From: an uncultured Clostridia bacterium
GTDB taxonomy: Bacteria > Bacillota > Clostridia > UMGS1883
Assembly: GCA_947589005.1 (NCBI GenBank)
Contig: CANPZO010000005.1
Location: 1-64,000 of the forward strand
Reading direction: 5' to 3'
DNA: 64,000 nt
The position numbers were made by a program, and so were the translations under genes. The first letter of the stretch is position 1, and every line of letters begins with the position of its first letter. A model generated the notes under the pieces. It saw nothing but the letters and a program-made list of their open reading frames with translations, was not told the origin of the DNA and made no database searches. This document shows positions 16,370 to 25,726 of the stretch, piece after piece.

Positions 16370-16879
16370 ATGGGGGCAACACTGCAAATCGACGAAAATC
16401 GCCGACTTTTGAAGCGATACCTCTCGCAGTATTACCGGGCGACGGAAAAACAAGGGACGCTGAAGCGCAGACTGGCCGACCTGCAAGCCGAGCTTCGCAA
16501 TCCCGGAATTTCCGCCTCCACGTTCACCGTGCAGCGACGGAAAAAGGGTCGGCCCAGCGATGGGGCCGCTGCCCTGGCCCTGAAAATAAGCGAGATAGAA
16601 AACCGGATCAGGGATCAACTCTGGACGGAGGTTCAAAGCGTCGGCGATATAATGGACATTTTAGACCTGCTGCCCCCCGACAGCACGGAAAAAGAGGTCC
16701 TGGAACTTCGGCATATAGACTGCAAATCATGGACACAAATTCAGCGGATAGTCCACCTCACACGGTCGCCGTGCTTCGAGTACTACAACAAAGGGCTCGA
16801 TCAGCTGCTGGCCATAGACAGGGTCAAATGCACCCTTGAAATTTTCAAGGCAAAACTATCGGAGCAGCAAAAGAAATAA
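16370..16879 (+). CDS. Late-gene sigma-like regulator (DUF1492/ArpU-like)
   Basis: 169 residues. The N-terminal half is a coiled coil with a linker (RRKKGRPSDGAA). The C-terminal 60 residues form a sigma region 4-like HTH (EKEVLELRHIDCKSWTQIQR). This protein class activates late transcription in phages of Gram-positive hosts and usually lies at the end of the early operon just before the terminase region, as here. Confidence 0.8.
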   Translation: MGATLQIDENRRLLKRYLSQYYRATEKQGTLKRRLADLQAELRNPGISASTFTVQRRKKGRPSDGAAALALKISEIENRIRDQLWTEVQSVGDIMDILDLLPPDSTEKEVLELRHIDCKSWTQIQRIVHLTRSPCFEYYNKGLDQLLAIDRVKCTLEIFKAKLSEQQKK

Positions 16880-17606
16880 AGCGTTTTTTCCACCGGAAAA
16901 AAAGGGCTTTTTTAAGGGGCCGCCAATAAACAAGGCGGCCCAAAAATACGAGGGCCGTGTGAGGCGCTGTGAGGCTAACACGGCCATTTAAAAACCGGCA
17001 CCGGGGGTCTGATTTTCGGAAAGGCTCCCGGAATTTTTTTATACAGGGCTCCGGGGTAAGGCTCCGGGGACGAAGCCCCGAAAAAAAGACGGAGAAAATT
17101 TTTTGAATTTTGAAAATCGAAGCCCGGCCCCTGAGCCGGGAATGAGTTTTCGGAAAACAAGGCCGGCTTTTAATTTTAAGGCAAGGCCGAAAAATCGACG
17201 GCAAAGGGGCGGCTTTTTGCAAGGCTTTTTTCGGGAAAAAATCAGGGGGTACAAAACGGCACCCCCCATATAAGGCCCCCAAAAACAGGCCCCCATTTTA
17301 GCACCCCCCATATAAGGCCCGGAAAATACCCCCTAAAATAAGGGGGTAAATATACGGGGTATAATAGGCCCTATATACAGGCCCCTATATATACCCTATA
17401 TACAGGGGCAATATATAGAGGGGCGCATATATACAAGGGTACAGCATAGCATAGCACGAGAGACAACAGCAAGGCACAGAGCCAAGCAACAGCAACAGTC
17501 AGCAGCGCAAGGGCAAGGACCACAGAGGCCAAGGCCATAGCAGCCATGGGCCGGGGGCGGGGCCGTGTATAAAATATAAAGTCAGGACGCTGCAGGACTA
17601 TTCAAG
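16880..17606. other. Non-coding repeat-rich segment before terminase, candidate cos/pac region
   Basis: No credible gene. It holds strong hairpins at 16918-16941 (GGGCCGCC/GGCGGCCC) and at about 16954-16985 (GGCCGTGT/ACACGGCC). A 20-bp direct repeat containing CCCCCCATATAAGG lies at 17259-17278 and 17301-17320. A 13-bp direct repeat, CCCTATATACAGG, lies at 17369 and 17394. A T-poor, CA/AG-rich tract runs from about 17440 to 17560. Direct repeats just upstream of terminase genes fit a packaging start site. Confidence 0.5.
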
Positions 17607-17615
17607 TGATATAAT
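17607..17615 (+). promoter_or_regulatory. Extended -10 promoter before terminase region
   Basis: TGATATAAT at 17607-17615 is a textbook extended -10 (TGnTATAAT). No good -35 lies 17 bp upstream, consistent with activator dependence. Candidate late promoter for the regulator encoded just upstream. Confidence 0.6.
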
Positions 17616-17621
17616 GGTAAC

Positions 17622-17712
17622 GTGGAACAGTCAGGCAGGGACGACCCCACACGAGCGTTACATCCTTCTCATTGCTGGGAGGCCGCACACGATGATCCGG
17701 GTGCGGCCTTTT
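17622..17712 (+). ncRNA. Candidate ~90-nt phage RNA with intrinsic terminator
   Basis: Begins just after the extended -10 box and ends at an intrinsic terminator: GGCCGCAC (17681-17688) pairs with GTGCGGCC (17701-17708) and is followed by TTTT. No ribosome site or convincing protein. It could be a distinct small RNA or a leader whose terminator is read through when late genes are on. From 17713 to 17886 I see nothing coding. Confidence 0.5.
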
Positions 17713-17886
17713 CCGTACTCAGATCCGGCACCCCTTTTTTTGCCGTAGGTACTACAACGGGCCGACCCCCGTGCGGCTCGGGGAAGGAAGGCCCGATGCA
17801 TGATTGGATGAAATCAAAAATTTTTTTAGCGTTTCGTTACGCCAGACCCCTGATTTTCCACAAATTAGATACGGATGTGACCCGAA

Positions 17887-19221
17887 ATGAGGTTTGAAGC
17901 CCGACTTTTAAGCGAACTTCGCCCTGCGGATTATAACCCCAGGGTGCCGCTGACCCCCGCCGATCCCGAATATCAAAGCATAAAAAGGTCCATTGAGGAA
18001 TTCGGATATTCCGACCCTATTGTAATAAATTCAGATGGCACCATAATCAAGGGGCACCAGCGCCGGACCGTCATGATGGATATGGGCTTCGTCGAAGCTG
18101 AAGTCATCGTTTTAGACATTCCGGATAAGACAAAAGAAAAGGCGCTGAACATTGCCCTGAACAAGATAACCGGCAAGTGGGACAACGCCATCCTGAAAGA
18201 CCTATTGCTTGAGCTCGACCTCGAAGGTTATGATTTTTCGGCAACAGGTTTTCAGCGGGACGAGCTGGAAGACCTGATCCAGTTGCTGGACGTTCCGGCA
18301 GAGGCCACGGATGACAACTTTGACCCGGACGCCGCTGCCGAAAACATAACCGAACCGAAAACTCACCTCGGCGACATTTGGCAGCTTGGCCGCCACCGTC
18401 TGATGTGCGGCGACGCCACGGACCCGGATGACGTTTCGGCCCTGATGAGGGGTGAAAAGCTGGACCTGATGATCACCGACCCACCATATAACGTGGACTA
18501 TGGCAGCAAAGTCAATTCCTCCCCCGGATATTTCAAAAACAGTGACCGGGGCGACAATGATTATATAATTCAAGACGCCATGAGCGCCGCAAGTTTTTAT
18601 CAATTTTTGCTTTCGGCGTTCCAAAACATAGAACACGCCATGCGCCCCGGCGCCGCCATATATGTTTTTCACGCCGAAAGCACCGGCCTCCAATTCCGCC
18701 AAGCGTATGCGGACGCCGGACTGAAAATGGCGCAATGCCTGATCTGGGAGAAAAACACTTTTGTCCTTGGCCGCCAAGACTACCAATGGCGCCATGAGCC
18801 GATCATGTACGGCTGGAAAGAGGGCGCCGGGCACTATTTTGTAAAAGACCGCACCCAGGACACGGTCCTTTTGGAAGATGCGCCAGACTTTAAGGCCATG
18901 AAGAAACAAGAGCTTCTGGCGTTTATAGACAAAATTTTCAAAGACTACAAGGGCCTGACCACGGTGCATTTTGAAAACAAACCGTCCCGCAATTCCCTGC
19001 ACCCCACCATGAAGCCGATCCCGCTTATCGGTCGGCTGATGAACAATTCCAGCAAGGCGGGCTGGATTGTCGGCGACTTCTTCGGCGGCTCTGGTTCAAC
19101 GCTGATGGCGGCGGAGCAGCTGGGCCGGACGGCATACGTTATGGAGCTGGACGAACGCAACGTCGACGTCATCGTTCAACGGTGGGAGCAATACACGGGA
19201 CAAAGGGCCTTGAAGTTATGA
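17887..19221 (+). CDS. ParB-domain DNA methyltransferase (N6-A/N4-C type)
   Basis: 444 residues. Residues 1-110 are a ParB/Srx-like nuclease domain (DPIVINSDGTIIKGHQRR). Residues 165-444 are a methyltransferase with the DPPY motif at 198-201 and the SAM-binding segment DFFGGSGSTLMAAE near the C-terminus, so motif order is beta class. An in-frame stop just upstream fixes ATG 17887 as the first possible start, although the ribosome site is weak. Such enzymes modify phage DNA near packaging genes and may protect it from host restriction. No cognate endonuclease gene is visible. Confidence 0.9.
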   Translation: MRFEARLLSELRPADYNPRVPLTPADPEYQSIKRSIEEFGYSDPIVINSDGTIIKGHQRRTVMMDMGFVEAEVIVLDIPDKTKEKALNIALNKITGKWDNAILKDLLLELDLEGYDFSATGFQRDELEDLIQLLDVPAEATDDNFDPDAAAENITEPKTHLGDIWQLGRHRLMCGDATDPDDVSALMRGEKLDLMITDPPYNVDYGSKVNSSPGYFKNSDRGDNDYIIQDAMSAASFYQFLLSAFQNIEHAMRPGAAIYVFHAESTGLQFRQAYADAGLKMAQCLIWEKNTFVLGRQDYQWRHEPIMYGWKEGAGHYFVKDRTQDTVLLEDAPDFKAMKKQELLAFIDKIFKDYKGLTTVHFENKPSRNSLHPTMKPIPLIGRLMNNSSKAGWIVGDFFGGSGSTLMAAEQLGRTAYVMELDERNVDVIVQRWEQYTGQRALKL

Positions 19222-19886
19222 CATACGAGCAGTTAAACAGCGAAATTTTATTCGGGGGGGTACTATATTTGGATAACAACGGCAAAGTGGCGGGCGGCGG
19301 CCTTTACCGGGTCGAGATAGTCGCCCAGCTTTTCGGCGTAACGGTACGCCGCATCCAGCAGCTGACCCAAGAGGGCGTTCTCCCCACGACAGAAACCAAC
19401 GAGGGACGGCGTTATGACTTAGTACCCACAATTCAAAAATACGTGCAGTATTTATCAGACAAAGCATACGGAAAAAGCCGATCTGAAAAAGAGGCAGAGC
19501 TCCGGGAGCAAAAACTGGCGGCTGAGGTCGCCCTGAAAGAAAGCCAGGGAGAGCTGCACCGATTGAAAACAGCGATAGCAGCCGGAGACTACATCAGCGT
19601 CGAGGAAGTAACCCTGGATTATTCCCGTTTTTTTGTAACATTCAAGAAATTTGCCATGTCGCTGCCAGCGAGACTGACCGGACGGGTCAGCGGATACGTA
19701 GAACCGCTGGAGGCGAGGCACATCGAAAAGGACCTGACCGGCGAGGTTCAAAAGCTGCTTGAAGCCTTCGTCGTTGCGGGCGTGACCGAGCCGGAAAAGG
19801 CAAAAAGGAAAGCAGCGGCGCCAGAGGTCCGACCGGCAGAAAGCGAGGGCGGCAATGAGAAAACCGAGCAAGCCCCGATTTCGTAA
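19218..19886 (+). CDS. Terminase small subunit (Nu1-like)
   Basis: 222 residues from ATG 19218 (ATGA overlap). Residues 30-75 are a winged HTH (VEIVAQLFGVTVRRIQQLT), followed by a long helical stalk and a basic C-terminal segment. It should recognise the packaging site and recruit the large subunit encoded next. It overlaps terL by 32 bp. Confidence 0.85.
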   Translation: MTYEQLNSEILFGGVLYLDNNGKVAGGGLYRVEIVAQLFGVTVRRIQQLTQEGVLPTTETNEGRRYDLVPTIQKYVQYLSDKAYGKSRSEKEAELREQKLAAEVALKESQGELHRLKTAIAAGDYISVEEVTLDYSRFFVTFKKFAMSLPARLTGRVSGYVEPLEARHIEKDLTGEVQKLLEAFVVAGVTEPEKAKRKAAAPEVRPAESEGGNEKTEQAPIS

Positions 19887-21702
19887 ATACACTATTTCCG
19901 GATACCAAAAAGAAGCCCTTCAATACCTGCGCCCGCCCGAAAATATCAGCGTTTCGGAATGGGCGGAGAAATACCGTGTACTTGACAGCAAATCCTCAGC
20001 CGTGCCGGGGCCGTGGCGAAATGACATGACGCCATACCTCGCCGGTGTAATGGACGAATTCTGCAATTTTGACACGGAGGAAATTATATTCGCCAAGGCG
20101 ACGCAGCTCGGCGGCACCGAAGCATTGTTCAACATACTCGGCTGGATCATACAACAAGACCCATCACCGGCAATGCTGGTTTACCCAGCGGAAAACCTCG
20201 GCGAAAGCGTCTCGCTGAACCGGCTTCAACCCATGCTTCGACTGTCGCCGCCACTAAAAGAACGCTGGCGGGAATTTGCATCTTCAAAATTGGAGCTACA
20301 GTTTGACGGAATGTATTTGACGATTTCCGGATCGAACTCCCCGGCCAGCCTTGCGAGCCGACCGGTGCGCTTCCTGTTCTTGGACGAGGTGGACAAGTAC
20401 CCAGGCGCATCAAAAAAAGAGGCCGACCCCATAAAGCTGGCAAGGGAAAGAACAAAGACATTCCACAATAAAAAAATCTTCATGACTTCGACGCCAACAC
20501 TAAAGAGCGGCCATATTTGGCAAGCGTTAGAGGAAGCCGACGTGGAAAAGCACTATTTTGTGCCGTGCCCTCACTGTGAAAAATACATCGAACTAAAGTG
20601 GGCGCAAGTCAAATTCCCGAGCGAAGACGGTATGTCCCCCATGGATCGGGCGGAGCTGGCCGTTTACGTTTGCCAGGAGTGCGGATGTATAATCACCGAC
20701 CAGGACAAGCCCCGGATGCTGCGCCGTGGCGAATGGCGGACCGTAAAGCAGACCACTCAAATTGCCAGAAAAATCGGTTTTTGGATAAACACCTTATACA
20801 GCCCCTTCGTCCGATTTTCGCAAATAGTGAAAGAATTTTTGGACAGCAAGGACAACCCGGACACCCTTCAGAACTTCGTCAACTCGTGGTTGGCAGAGCC
20901 TTGGGAGGACACAAAAATGAAGATTAGTGCCGAATTGGTGCTTGACCGTCAAACAGAACTGCCGGAACGCATAGCTCCTTCATGGACAAAATTGTTGACG
21001 GCAGGCATAGACGTTCAAGAAAGTTGCCTGTATTGGACAATACGGGCGTGGGGCAATTACCTCACCTCGCAAAACATCGCCCACGGTTGCGCAGACTCCT
21101 TCTTCGAAGTCGAGCAAATAATGAACGAAGATTATTTTATGGAAAACGGCGACAAGATGGTGGTGCAGCTTGCACTCATTGACAGTGGCGATCAGACCGA
21201 CATTGTGTATGATTTTTGCGCGTCCAATTCGGACTGGGCGCTACCCAGCAAAGGCGCATCGCACGTTATGGCATCACATTTTAAATTGTCCACAGTCAAT
21301 AGGGTTGGCAGCCGGGCCCACGGAATGAATTTGGTTTTAGTGGACACTGGCAAATATAAAGACATGATTGCCGGACGAATGATGAAAAAGAATGGCTCTG
21401 GAAGCTGGATGGTGTATAACGGCTGCGATATGAATTATGCGCAACAAATTACGTCCGAGCACAAAATCAACGTTAAAAGTAATGGTCGTTCTGTCCAAAA
21501 ATGGGAAAAGAAAACTTCCCACGCCGACAACCATTATTTAGACTGCGAGGTTTATGCCATGTGCGCCGCCGATATACTCGGCGCCCGCAGCCTGCACCTG
21601 CAGGAAACGGAAATCACTCCCCGGACGGAGGTCAAGCAGCAGCCAGCAGCCACGGAGCCGGAACAAAACTGGCTGAACCCAGGCGGCGGCCAGTGGATAT
21701 GA
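19855..21702 (+). CDS. Terminase large subunit (lambda GpA type)
   Basis: 615 residues, full length for the family. The ATPase has an adenine-binding and Walker A-like region AKATQLGGTEALFN (about 80-93) and Walker B FLFLDEVDKY (about 170-179). A zinc-knuckle pair follows (CPHCEKY and CQECGC). The nuclease part carries the acidic segments AGIDVQES and ALIDSGDQTD, and the C-terminus has DNHYLDCEVYAMCAA. It cuts and pumps DNA into proheads. Confidence 0.93.
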   Translation: MRKPSKPRFRKYTISGYQKEALQYLRPPENISVSEWAEKYRVLDSKSSAVPGPWRNDMTPYLAGVMDEFCNFDTEEIIFAKATQLGGTEALFNILGWIIQQDPSPAMLVYPAENLGESVSLNRLQPMLRLSPPLKERWREFASSKLELQFDGMYLTISGSNSPASLASRPVRFLFLDEVDKYPGASKKEADPIKLARERTKTFHNKKIFMTSTPTLKSGHIWQALEEADVEKHYFVPCPHCEKYIELKWAQVKFPSEDGMSPMDRAELAVYVCQECGCIITDQDKPRMLRRGEWRTVKQTTQIARKIGFWINTLYSPFVRFSQIVKEFLDSKDNPDTLQNFVNSWLAEPWEDTKMKISAELVLDRQTELPERIAPSWTKLLTAGIDVQESCLYWTIRAWGNYLTSQNIAHGCADSFFEVEQIMNEDYFMENGDKMVVQLALIDSGDQTDIVYDFCASNSDWALPSKGASHVMASHFKLSTVNRVGSRAHGMNLVLVDTGKYKDMIAGRMMKKNGSGSWMVYNGCDMNYAQQITSEHKINVKSNGRSVQKWEKKTSHADNHYLDCEVYAMCAADILGARSLHLQETEITPRTEVKQQPAATEPEQNWLNPGGGQWI

Positions 21703-21716
21703 AAGGATGATAGAAA

Positions 21717-21944
21717 ATGAGTGAAAGCAACTACACACCCGCACAAATGCTCACAGAGGTCGACAAGGCGATCCGGAGCATTTTAGTCGGCGGGCAATCA
21801 TACAAAATCGGTTCCCGCTCCCTGACCCGTGCGGACCTGGCCCTGCTGCGGGATATGAAAAACGACCTTCAGGCACAGGTCGCCGGGGAGGAACCGTCAC
21901 ACCTGATGGATGATACATACGTGGCGGTTTTCGAGGGAAGGTGA
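21717..21944 (+). CDS. Head-tail joining protein (gpW-like)
   Basis: 75 residues with the gpW pattern MLTEVDKAIRSILVGGQSYKIGSRSLTRADL, here broken between the helix and the beta hairpin. gpW caps the filled head before tail attachment. The position between terminase and portal is as in lambda. Confidence 0.85.
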   Translation: MSESNYTPAQMLTEVDKAIRSILVGGQSYKIGSRSLTRADLALLRDMKNDLQAQVAGEEPSHLMDDTYVAVFEGR

Positions 21945-21948
21945 GAAC

Positions 21949-23589
21949 ATGGGAAACTGGCTTGACAACTTCATCGGCTGGATCAGTCCCGAAAGAGCTG
22001 CCCGGCGTGAAGCGTGGCGCCAGGTGCTGGAGGAACAACGGCATTATGACGCCGGGAGCAATGGCCGATTAAATTTTAACTGGCGCACCGACAACCAAAG
22101 CGCCGAATATACAGACCGCTATGACCGTGACGCTGTGCGGGCAAGGGCAAGAGACCTGGAACGCAACAGCGACATGATGAATTCCGTTATCGGCCCGTTT
22201 GTTCGGAACGTAGTCGGCCAGGGACTGGTTTTACGGGCGGGAACGCCAAGCACCAAATTAAACGGTGACATCGAGGCGCTGTGGAAAATCTGGTGCAAAA
22301 AACGCAACTGCGACGTGACCGGCACCCAGAGCCTAAATCAGATGCTGCGGATGGCCGTCCGCAGAAAAAAAGTGGACGGCGGCTGCATATTCGTGAAGCG
22401 TTTCACCCGTGGAGGCATACTCCCCTTCAAATTACAGATGTTCGAGGTTGACGAACTGGACGCCTCGCAGGTGACGCCAAAGAAGAAGGGCAACCGGGTC
22501 GTGGGCGGCATAGAGTATAATTCATACAACGCCCCGGTCGGCTATTGGATCAAACAGTACGAGATTGACGGCTTGGCCACGACGAAGCCCATCTACCTGG
22601 AAGCCAAGGACGTGATATTTTATTTCAGCAAGCGCCGCCCGTCCCAGCTGAGGGAAATGTCCGACATGAGCCCGACCATAACACGCATTCGGGACGCAAA
22701 CGAATTCATGGTGGCCGTGAGCGTAAAGCAGCGCATAGAAGCCTGTTTGTCGGTGTTCATCAAAAAGCAGATACCGACGTCCGGTCTTGGCAGGGGCGGC
22801 GCCGGTGCAACGGGGCCAAGACAGACCTATGACGGCAAGACCCTCGCCCCCGGCATGATCAGAGAACTGAACGCCGGGGATGAGGTCCAGGTCGTAAACC
22901 CGCAAGGCCAGGCAGCGGATGCCGCCGCATACATCAAGCTGCAGCAACGCATGATCGGCGCCGGGCAAGGGCTGTCATACGAGGCCACCAGCCGGGACAT
23001 GAGCGAAGCAAACTACTCCAGCGCCCGGCAGGGCCTGATCGAGGACGCTATCACATACGCCGAGGAAGACGAACTGCTGGCCGAGGTAATGTCGGAGATA
23101 TACGAGACGTTTATTATTTCCGCTGTGCTGGCCGGGGCGCTGAACATCCCCAGGTTCTGGGAAGATAAAGACAAGTATTTTGCGCATTCATTTGTGAAGC
23201 CGCCCAAGCCGTGGATCGAACCCAGCAAGGAAACATCGGCCACAAAGATCGCCCTGACCAGCGGCCAGAAAACATTCAAACAAATCGCCGCCGAAAACGG
23301 CGCCGATTGGAAACAGCAAATAGACGATATTTGTGAAGTATTAAAATATGCCCGTGATAAACACGGGATCGACCTGGGAGGTGTAATTCTTGGACAGAAA
23401 AAATCAGACGGTCTATACGAAGACGAAGAAGAACAAGCGCCCGAGGATATCTCGGATACTGGCGTGGCTGTTCAGCCGGACGGGGAGCAAGACCCCGACG
23501 CTCCTGACAACCCCGATAACGGGGATGACGGCACAACGGAGCCTGAAGACACCGGCAACGGGGAAGAAGCCGAAACCGGGAACAACTGA
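21949..23589 (+). CDS. Portal protein (lambda GpB family)
   Basis: 546 residues from ATG 21949. N-terminal SPERAARREAWR and SGRxDRDAVRARARDLERNS-like patterns, the RRKKVDGGCIFVKRF segment, and GLSYEATSRDMSEANYSSAR are typical of lambda portals. The last 65 residues are an acidic disordered tail (DNPDNGDDGTTEPED). That tail is encoded by DNA also open in the frame of the next gene. Confidence 0.92.
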   Translation: MGNWLDNFIGWISPERAARREAWRQVLEEQRHYDAGSNGRLNFNWRTDNQSAEYTDRYDRDAVRARARDLERNSDMMNSVIGPFVRNVVGQGLVLRAGTPSTKLNGDIEALWKIWCKKRNCDVTGTQSLNQMLRMAVRRKKVDGGCIFVKRFTRGGILPFKLQMFEVDELDASQVTPKKKGNRVVGGIEYNSYNAPVGYWIKQYEIDGLATTKPIYLEAKDVIFYFSKRRPSQLREMSDMSPTITRIRDANEFMVAVSVKQRIEACLSVFIKKQIPTSGLGRGGAGATGPRQTYDGKTLAPGMIRELNAGDEVQVVNPQGQAADAAAYIKLQQRMIGAGQGLSYEATSRDMSEANYSSARQGLIEDAITYAEEDELLAEVMSEIYETFIISAVLAGALNIPRFWEDKDKYFAHSFVKPPKPWIEPSKETSATKIALTSGQKTFKQIAAENGADWKQQIDDICEVLKYARDKHGIDLGGVILGQKKSDGLYEDEEEQAPEDISDTGVAVQPDGEQDPDAPDNPDNGDDGTTEPEDTGNGEEAETGNN

Positions 23590-24160
23590 AAGGATGTTCA
23601 CGGCCCTGGGCGTCACCAGGATGGAGGGCGAGGGCAACGAAAGAAAATTCATACTTTCCTTTTCCTCAGAAGAGCCCTATGACCGTTGGTGGGGCCGGGA
23701 GATACTGGACCACGGCCCCGGCGCCGTAGACCTCAGCCGGTTAAACGATATCGGCGTCCTTCTTTTCAACCACGATCGGGACATAGTGATCGGCAAGGTC
23801 ATCAGGGCGTGGATCGAAAACAACCGTGGATACGCAGAGGTTGAATTCGATACCGACGAACAGTCGGAGTTGATTTTTCAGAAGGTACTGGGCGGGACGC
23901 TCAAGGGCGTTTCGGTCGGATACCGAATAGACTCAATCGAAGAAGTAATGGCCGGAAAAGTTTCCGCCGATGGCCGGTTTAGCGGCCCCGCCGAAATCGC
24001 AAGGAAGTGGTGGCCTTACGAGATCAGCATCGTCAGCGTCCCGGCTGACGGTACGGTGGGCGTGGGTCGAGAGGCCGAGGGTCCCGGCGCCCCGTCAATG
24101 GAAATTTTCGAGGCACAGCTTCAAATAAACAAAAATATATACGGAGGTTTAAAAGCATGA
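23390..24160 (+). CDS. Prohead serine protease (HK97-type)
   Basis: 256 residues if started at TTG 23390, which has GGGAGGTG 5 bp upstream. Starting at ATG 23594 gives 188 residues but leaves the ribosome site touching the start codon. The first 68 residues are basic and overlap the acidic portal tail in another frame. The catalytic domain shows LLFNHDRDIVIGKV (His motif) and GTLKGVSVGYRI (Ser motif). It matures the capsid by trimming scaffold. The start choice is uncertain, the family clear. Confidence 0.82.
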   Translation: MDRKNQTVYTKTKKNKRPRISRILAWLFSRTGSKTPTLLTTPITGMTAQRSLKTPATGKKPKPGTTERMFTALGVTRMEGEGNERKFILSFSSEEPYDRWWGREILDHGPGAVDLSRLNDIGVLLFNHDRDIVIGKVIRAWIENNRGYAEVEFDTDEQSELIFQKVLGGTLKGVSVGYRIDSIEEVMAGKVSADGRFSGPAEIARKWWPYEISIVSVPADGTVGVGREAEGPGAPSMEIFEAQLQINKNIYGGLKA

Positions 24161-25707
24161 ACATGAGACAGTTACTCGCTCAGAACATACAGCGCCAGCA
24201 GACGCTGCTTGACACTGCGAGAAACGCCAACCGTTCCCTGAGTGATGACGAGCAGACCGAGTTTGACAACTTGCAGCGGGAAATTGACCGCCTGAACGCC
24301 GCCATCGCCGCAGAGGAACGCCAGCAGAACAATCCGGCACCTGCCGGAAACACCGGCTCCGGCAACGATGAATCCGACGCCAACGATAACGCCACGCAGA
24401 GGGCCATCGAAGCAGAGCGCAGCCGCATCGCCGAAATCACCGCCATGTGCCGTGACTTCGACATCAATCCCGATCAGTACATCGCCAACGGCGCCAGTCT
24501 GGACAATGTCCGGGAGGCCATCCTGACCCAGCTCAGGAGCGATCACGCTCCCATTGCCACCGGCGTCCAGGTTACCGGCAACGGCGAGGATGATTTCAGA
24601 CGGGACGCTGCCGACGCCCTTATGGTCCGCAGCGGCATCCACGTTAAAAACCCCGCACCCGGCGTTCGCCAGTTTAGCAACATGAGCCTCAGAGACCTGG
24701 GCATCGAGTGCCTGAGCCGTGAGGGACGCAGCACCAACGAACTGCTGCGCATGAACCCCGATGACCTGTATCGGGAACTTTGCCGCCAGTTTTATAACCC
24801 CACGGCGGCATTCCCCGCCATTATGGATCAGACGATCCGCAAGAGCATCGTGGAATTATACAACGCCGTTCCCACCACATTCCAGGCGATCACCACCAAG
24901 GGCAGCTTGAAAGATTTCAAGACCACGGCGGATCACGAGTATGTGATCGGCGGCGTGGGCGACTTCCTGCTTGTTCCCGAAAACGGCGAACTCAAGCCCG
25001 ATATGCCCAGGACCGAGGCGCTGCCCCAGCGCAAACTGGACACATACGGCAAGCAGTTTAGTATGACCCGCCAGGCGTTCATCAACGATGACATCGGATT
25101 TTTGACCGAGGTGCCCGGCCTATATGCAGCGGCTGCCAAGAAGACCATCGACAAGCAGGTCTACAAGCTACTGTTCGACAACAAAGCAATCTTCGATGGC
25201 ACCCCCTTGTTCGACAAGAAGCACAACAACCTGATCAGCACAGGCAGCGCACCCAGCCAGAAATCCATTCAGGAGATCATCCTGAAGATGCAGCAGCAGA
25301 AGGACCAGTTTGGCGACGCAATTTACATGACCCCCCGGACGTTAGTCGTTCCCATGAGTTATGAATTCGACCTCGCCGTGATTTTCCATTCTGCGCAGGT
25401 GACCGGCAGCAGCAACAACGACATCAATCCCCTGTTCAACTATCCCCTTCAGGTCGTACAGTCGCCCGTGCTGAATGCGCTGGCCGGAGACGGCGTGTGC
25501 CCGTGGTTCCTGTTTGCGGACACTACCAGCGCAAGGGGTATTCAGGTCGATTACCTCAACGGTCAGGAAACCCCGACCGTCCGCCGCATGGAGACCCCCG
25601 GCACCCTCGGCTTCGTTTGGGATATTTATCTCGACTGGGGCATCAGCGTCCGGGACTTCCGTGGCATAGCCAAAAACACCGGCGTGGCGCTGCCCAAGGC
25701 CGAGTAA
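24157..25707 (+). CDS. Major capsid protein with N-terminal scaffold domain
   Basis: 516 residues. Residues 1-60 are a coiled coil (LSDDEQTEFDNLQREIDRL), followed by a disordered linker and a second helix, a fused scaffold expected to be cut by the protease. From about 190 on is the HK97-fold shell domain (AVPTTFQAITTKGSLKDFKT, KQFSMTRQAFINDD). Overlaps the protease gene at ATGA. Confidence 0.92.
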   Translation: MNMRQLLAQNIQRQQTLLDTARNANRSLSDDEQTEFDNLQREIDRLNAAIAAEERQQNNPAPAGNTGSGNDESDANDNATQRAIEAERSRIAEITAMCRDFDINPDQYIANGASLDNVREAILTQLRSDHAPIATGVQVTGNGEDDFRRDAADALMVRSGIHVKNPAPGVRQFSNMSLRDLGIECLSREGRSTNELLRMNPDDLYRELCRQFYNPTAAFPAIMDQTIRKSIVELYNAVPTTFQAITTKGSLKDFKTTADHEYVIGGVGDFLLVPENGELKPDMPRTEALPQRKLDTYGKQFSMTRQAFINDDIGFLTEVPGLYAAAAKKTIDKQVYKLLFDNKAIFDGTPLFDKKHNNLISTGSAPSQKSIQEIILKMQQQKDQFGDAIYMTPRTLVVPMSYEFDLAVIFHSAQVTGSSNNDINPLFNYPLQVVQSPVLNALAGDGVCPWFLFADTTSARGIQVDYLNGQETPTVRRMETPGTLGFVWDIYLDWGISVRDFRGIAKNTGVALPKAE

Positions 25708-25726
25708 TTGAAAGGAGGACTAAGCA

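Noticed and set aside
17622-17897. Possible 91-codon gene before the methyltransferase
   Set aside because: It contains a strong intrinsic terminator in its middle and lacks a ribosome site. The sequence reads better as a short RNA.
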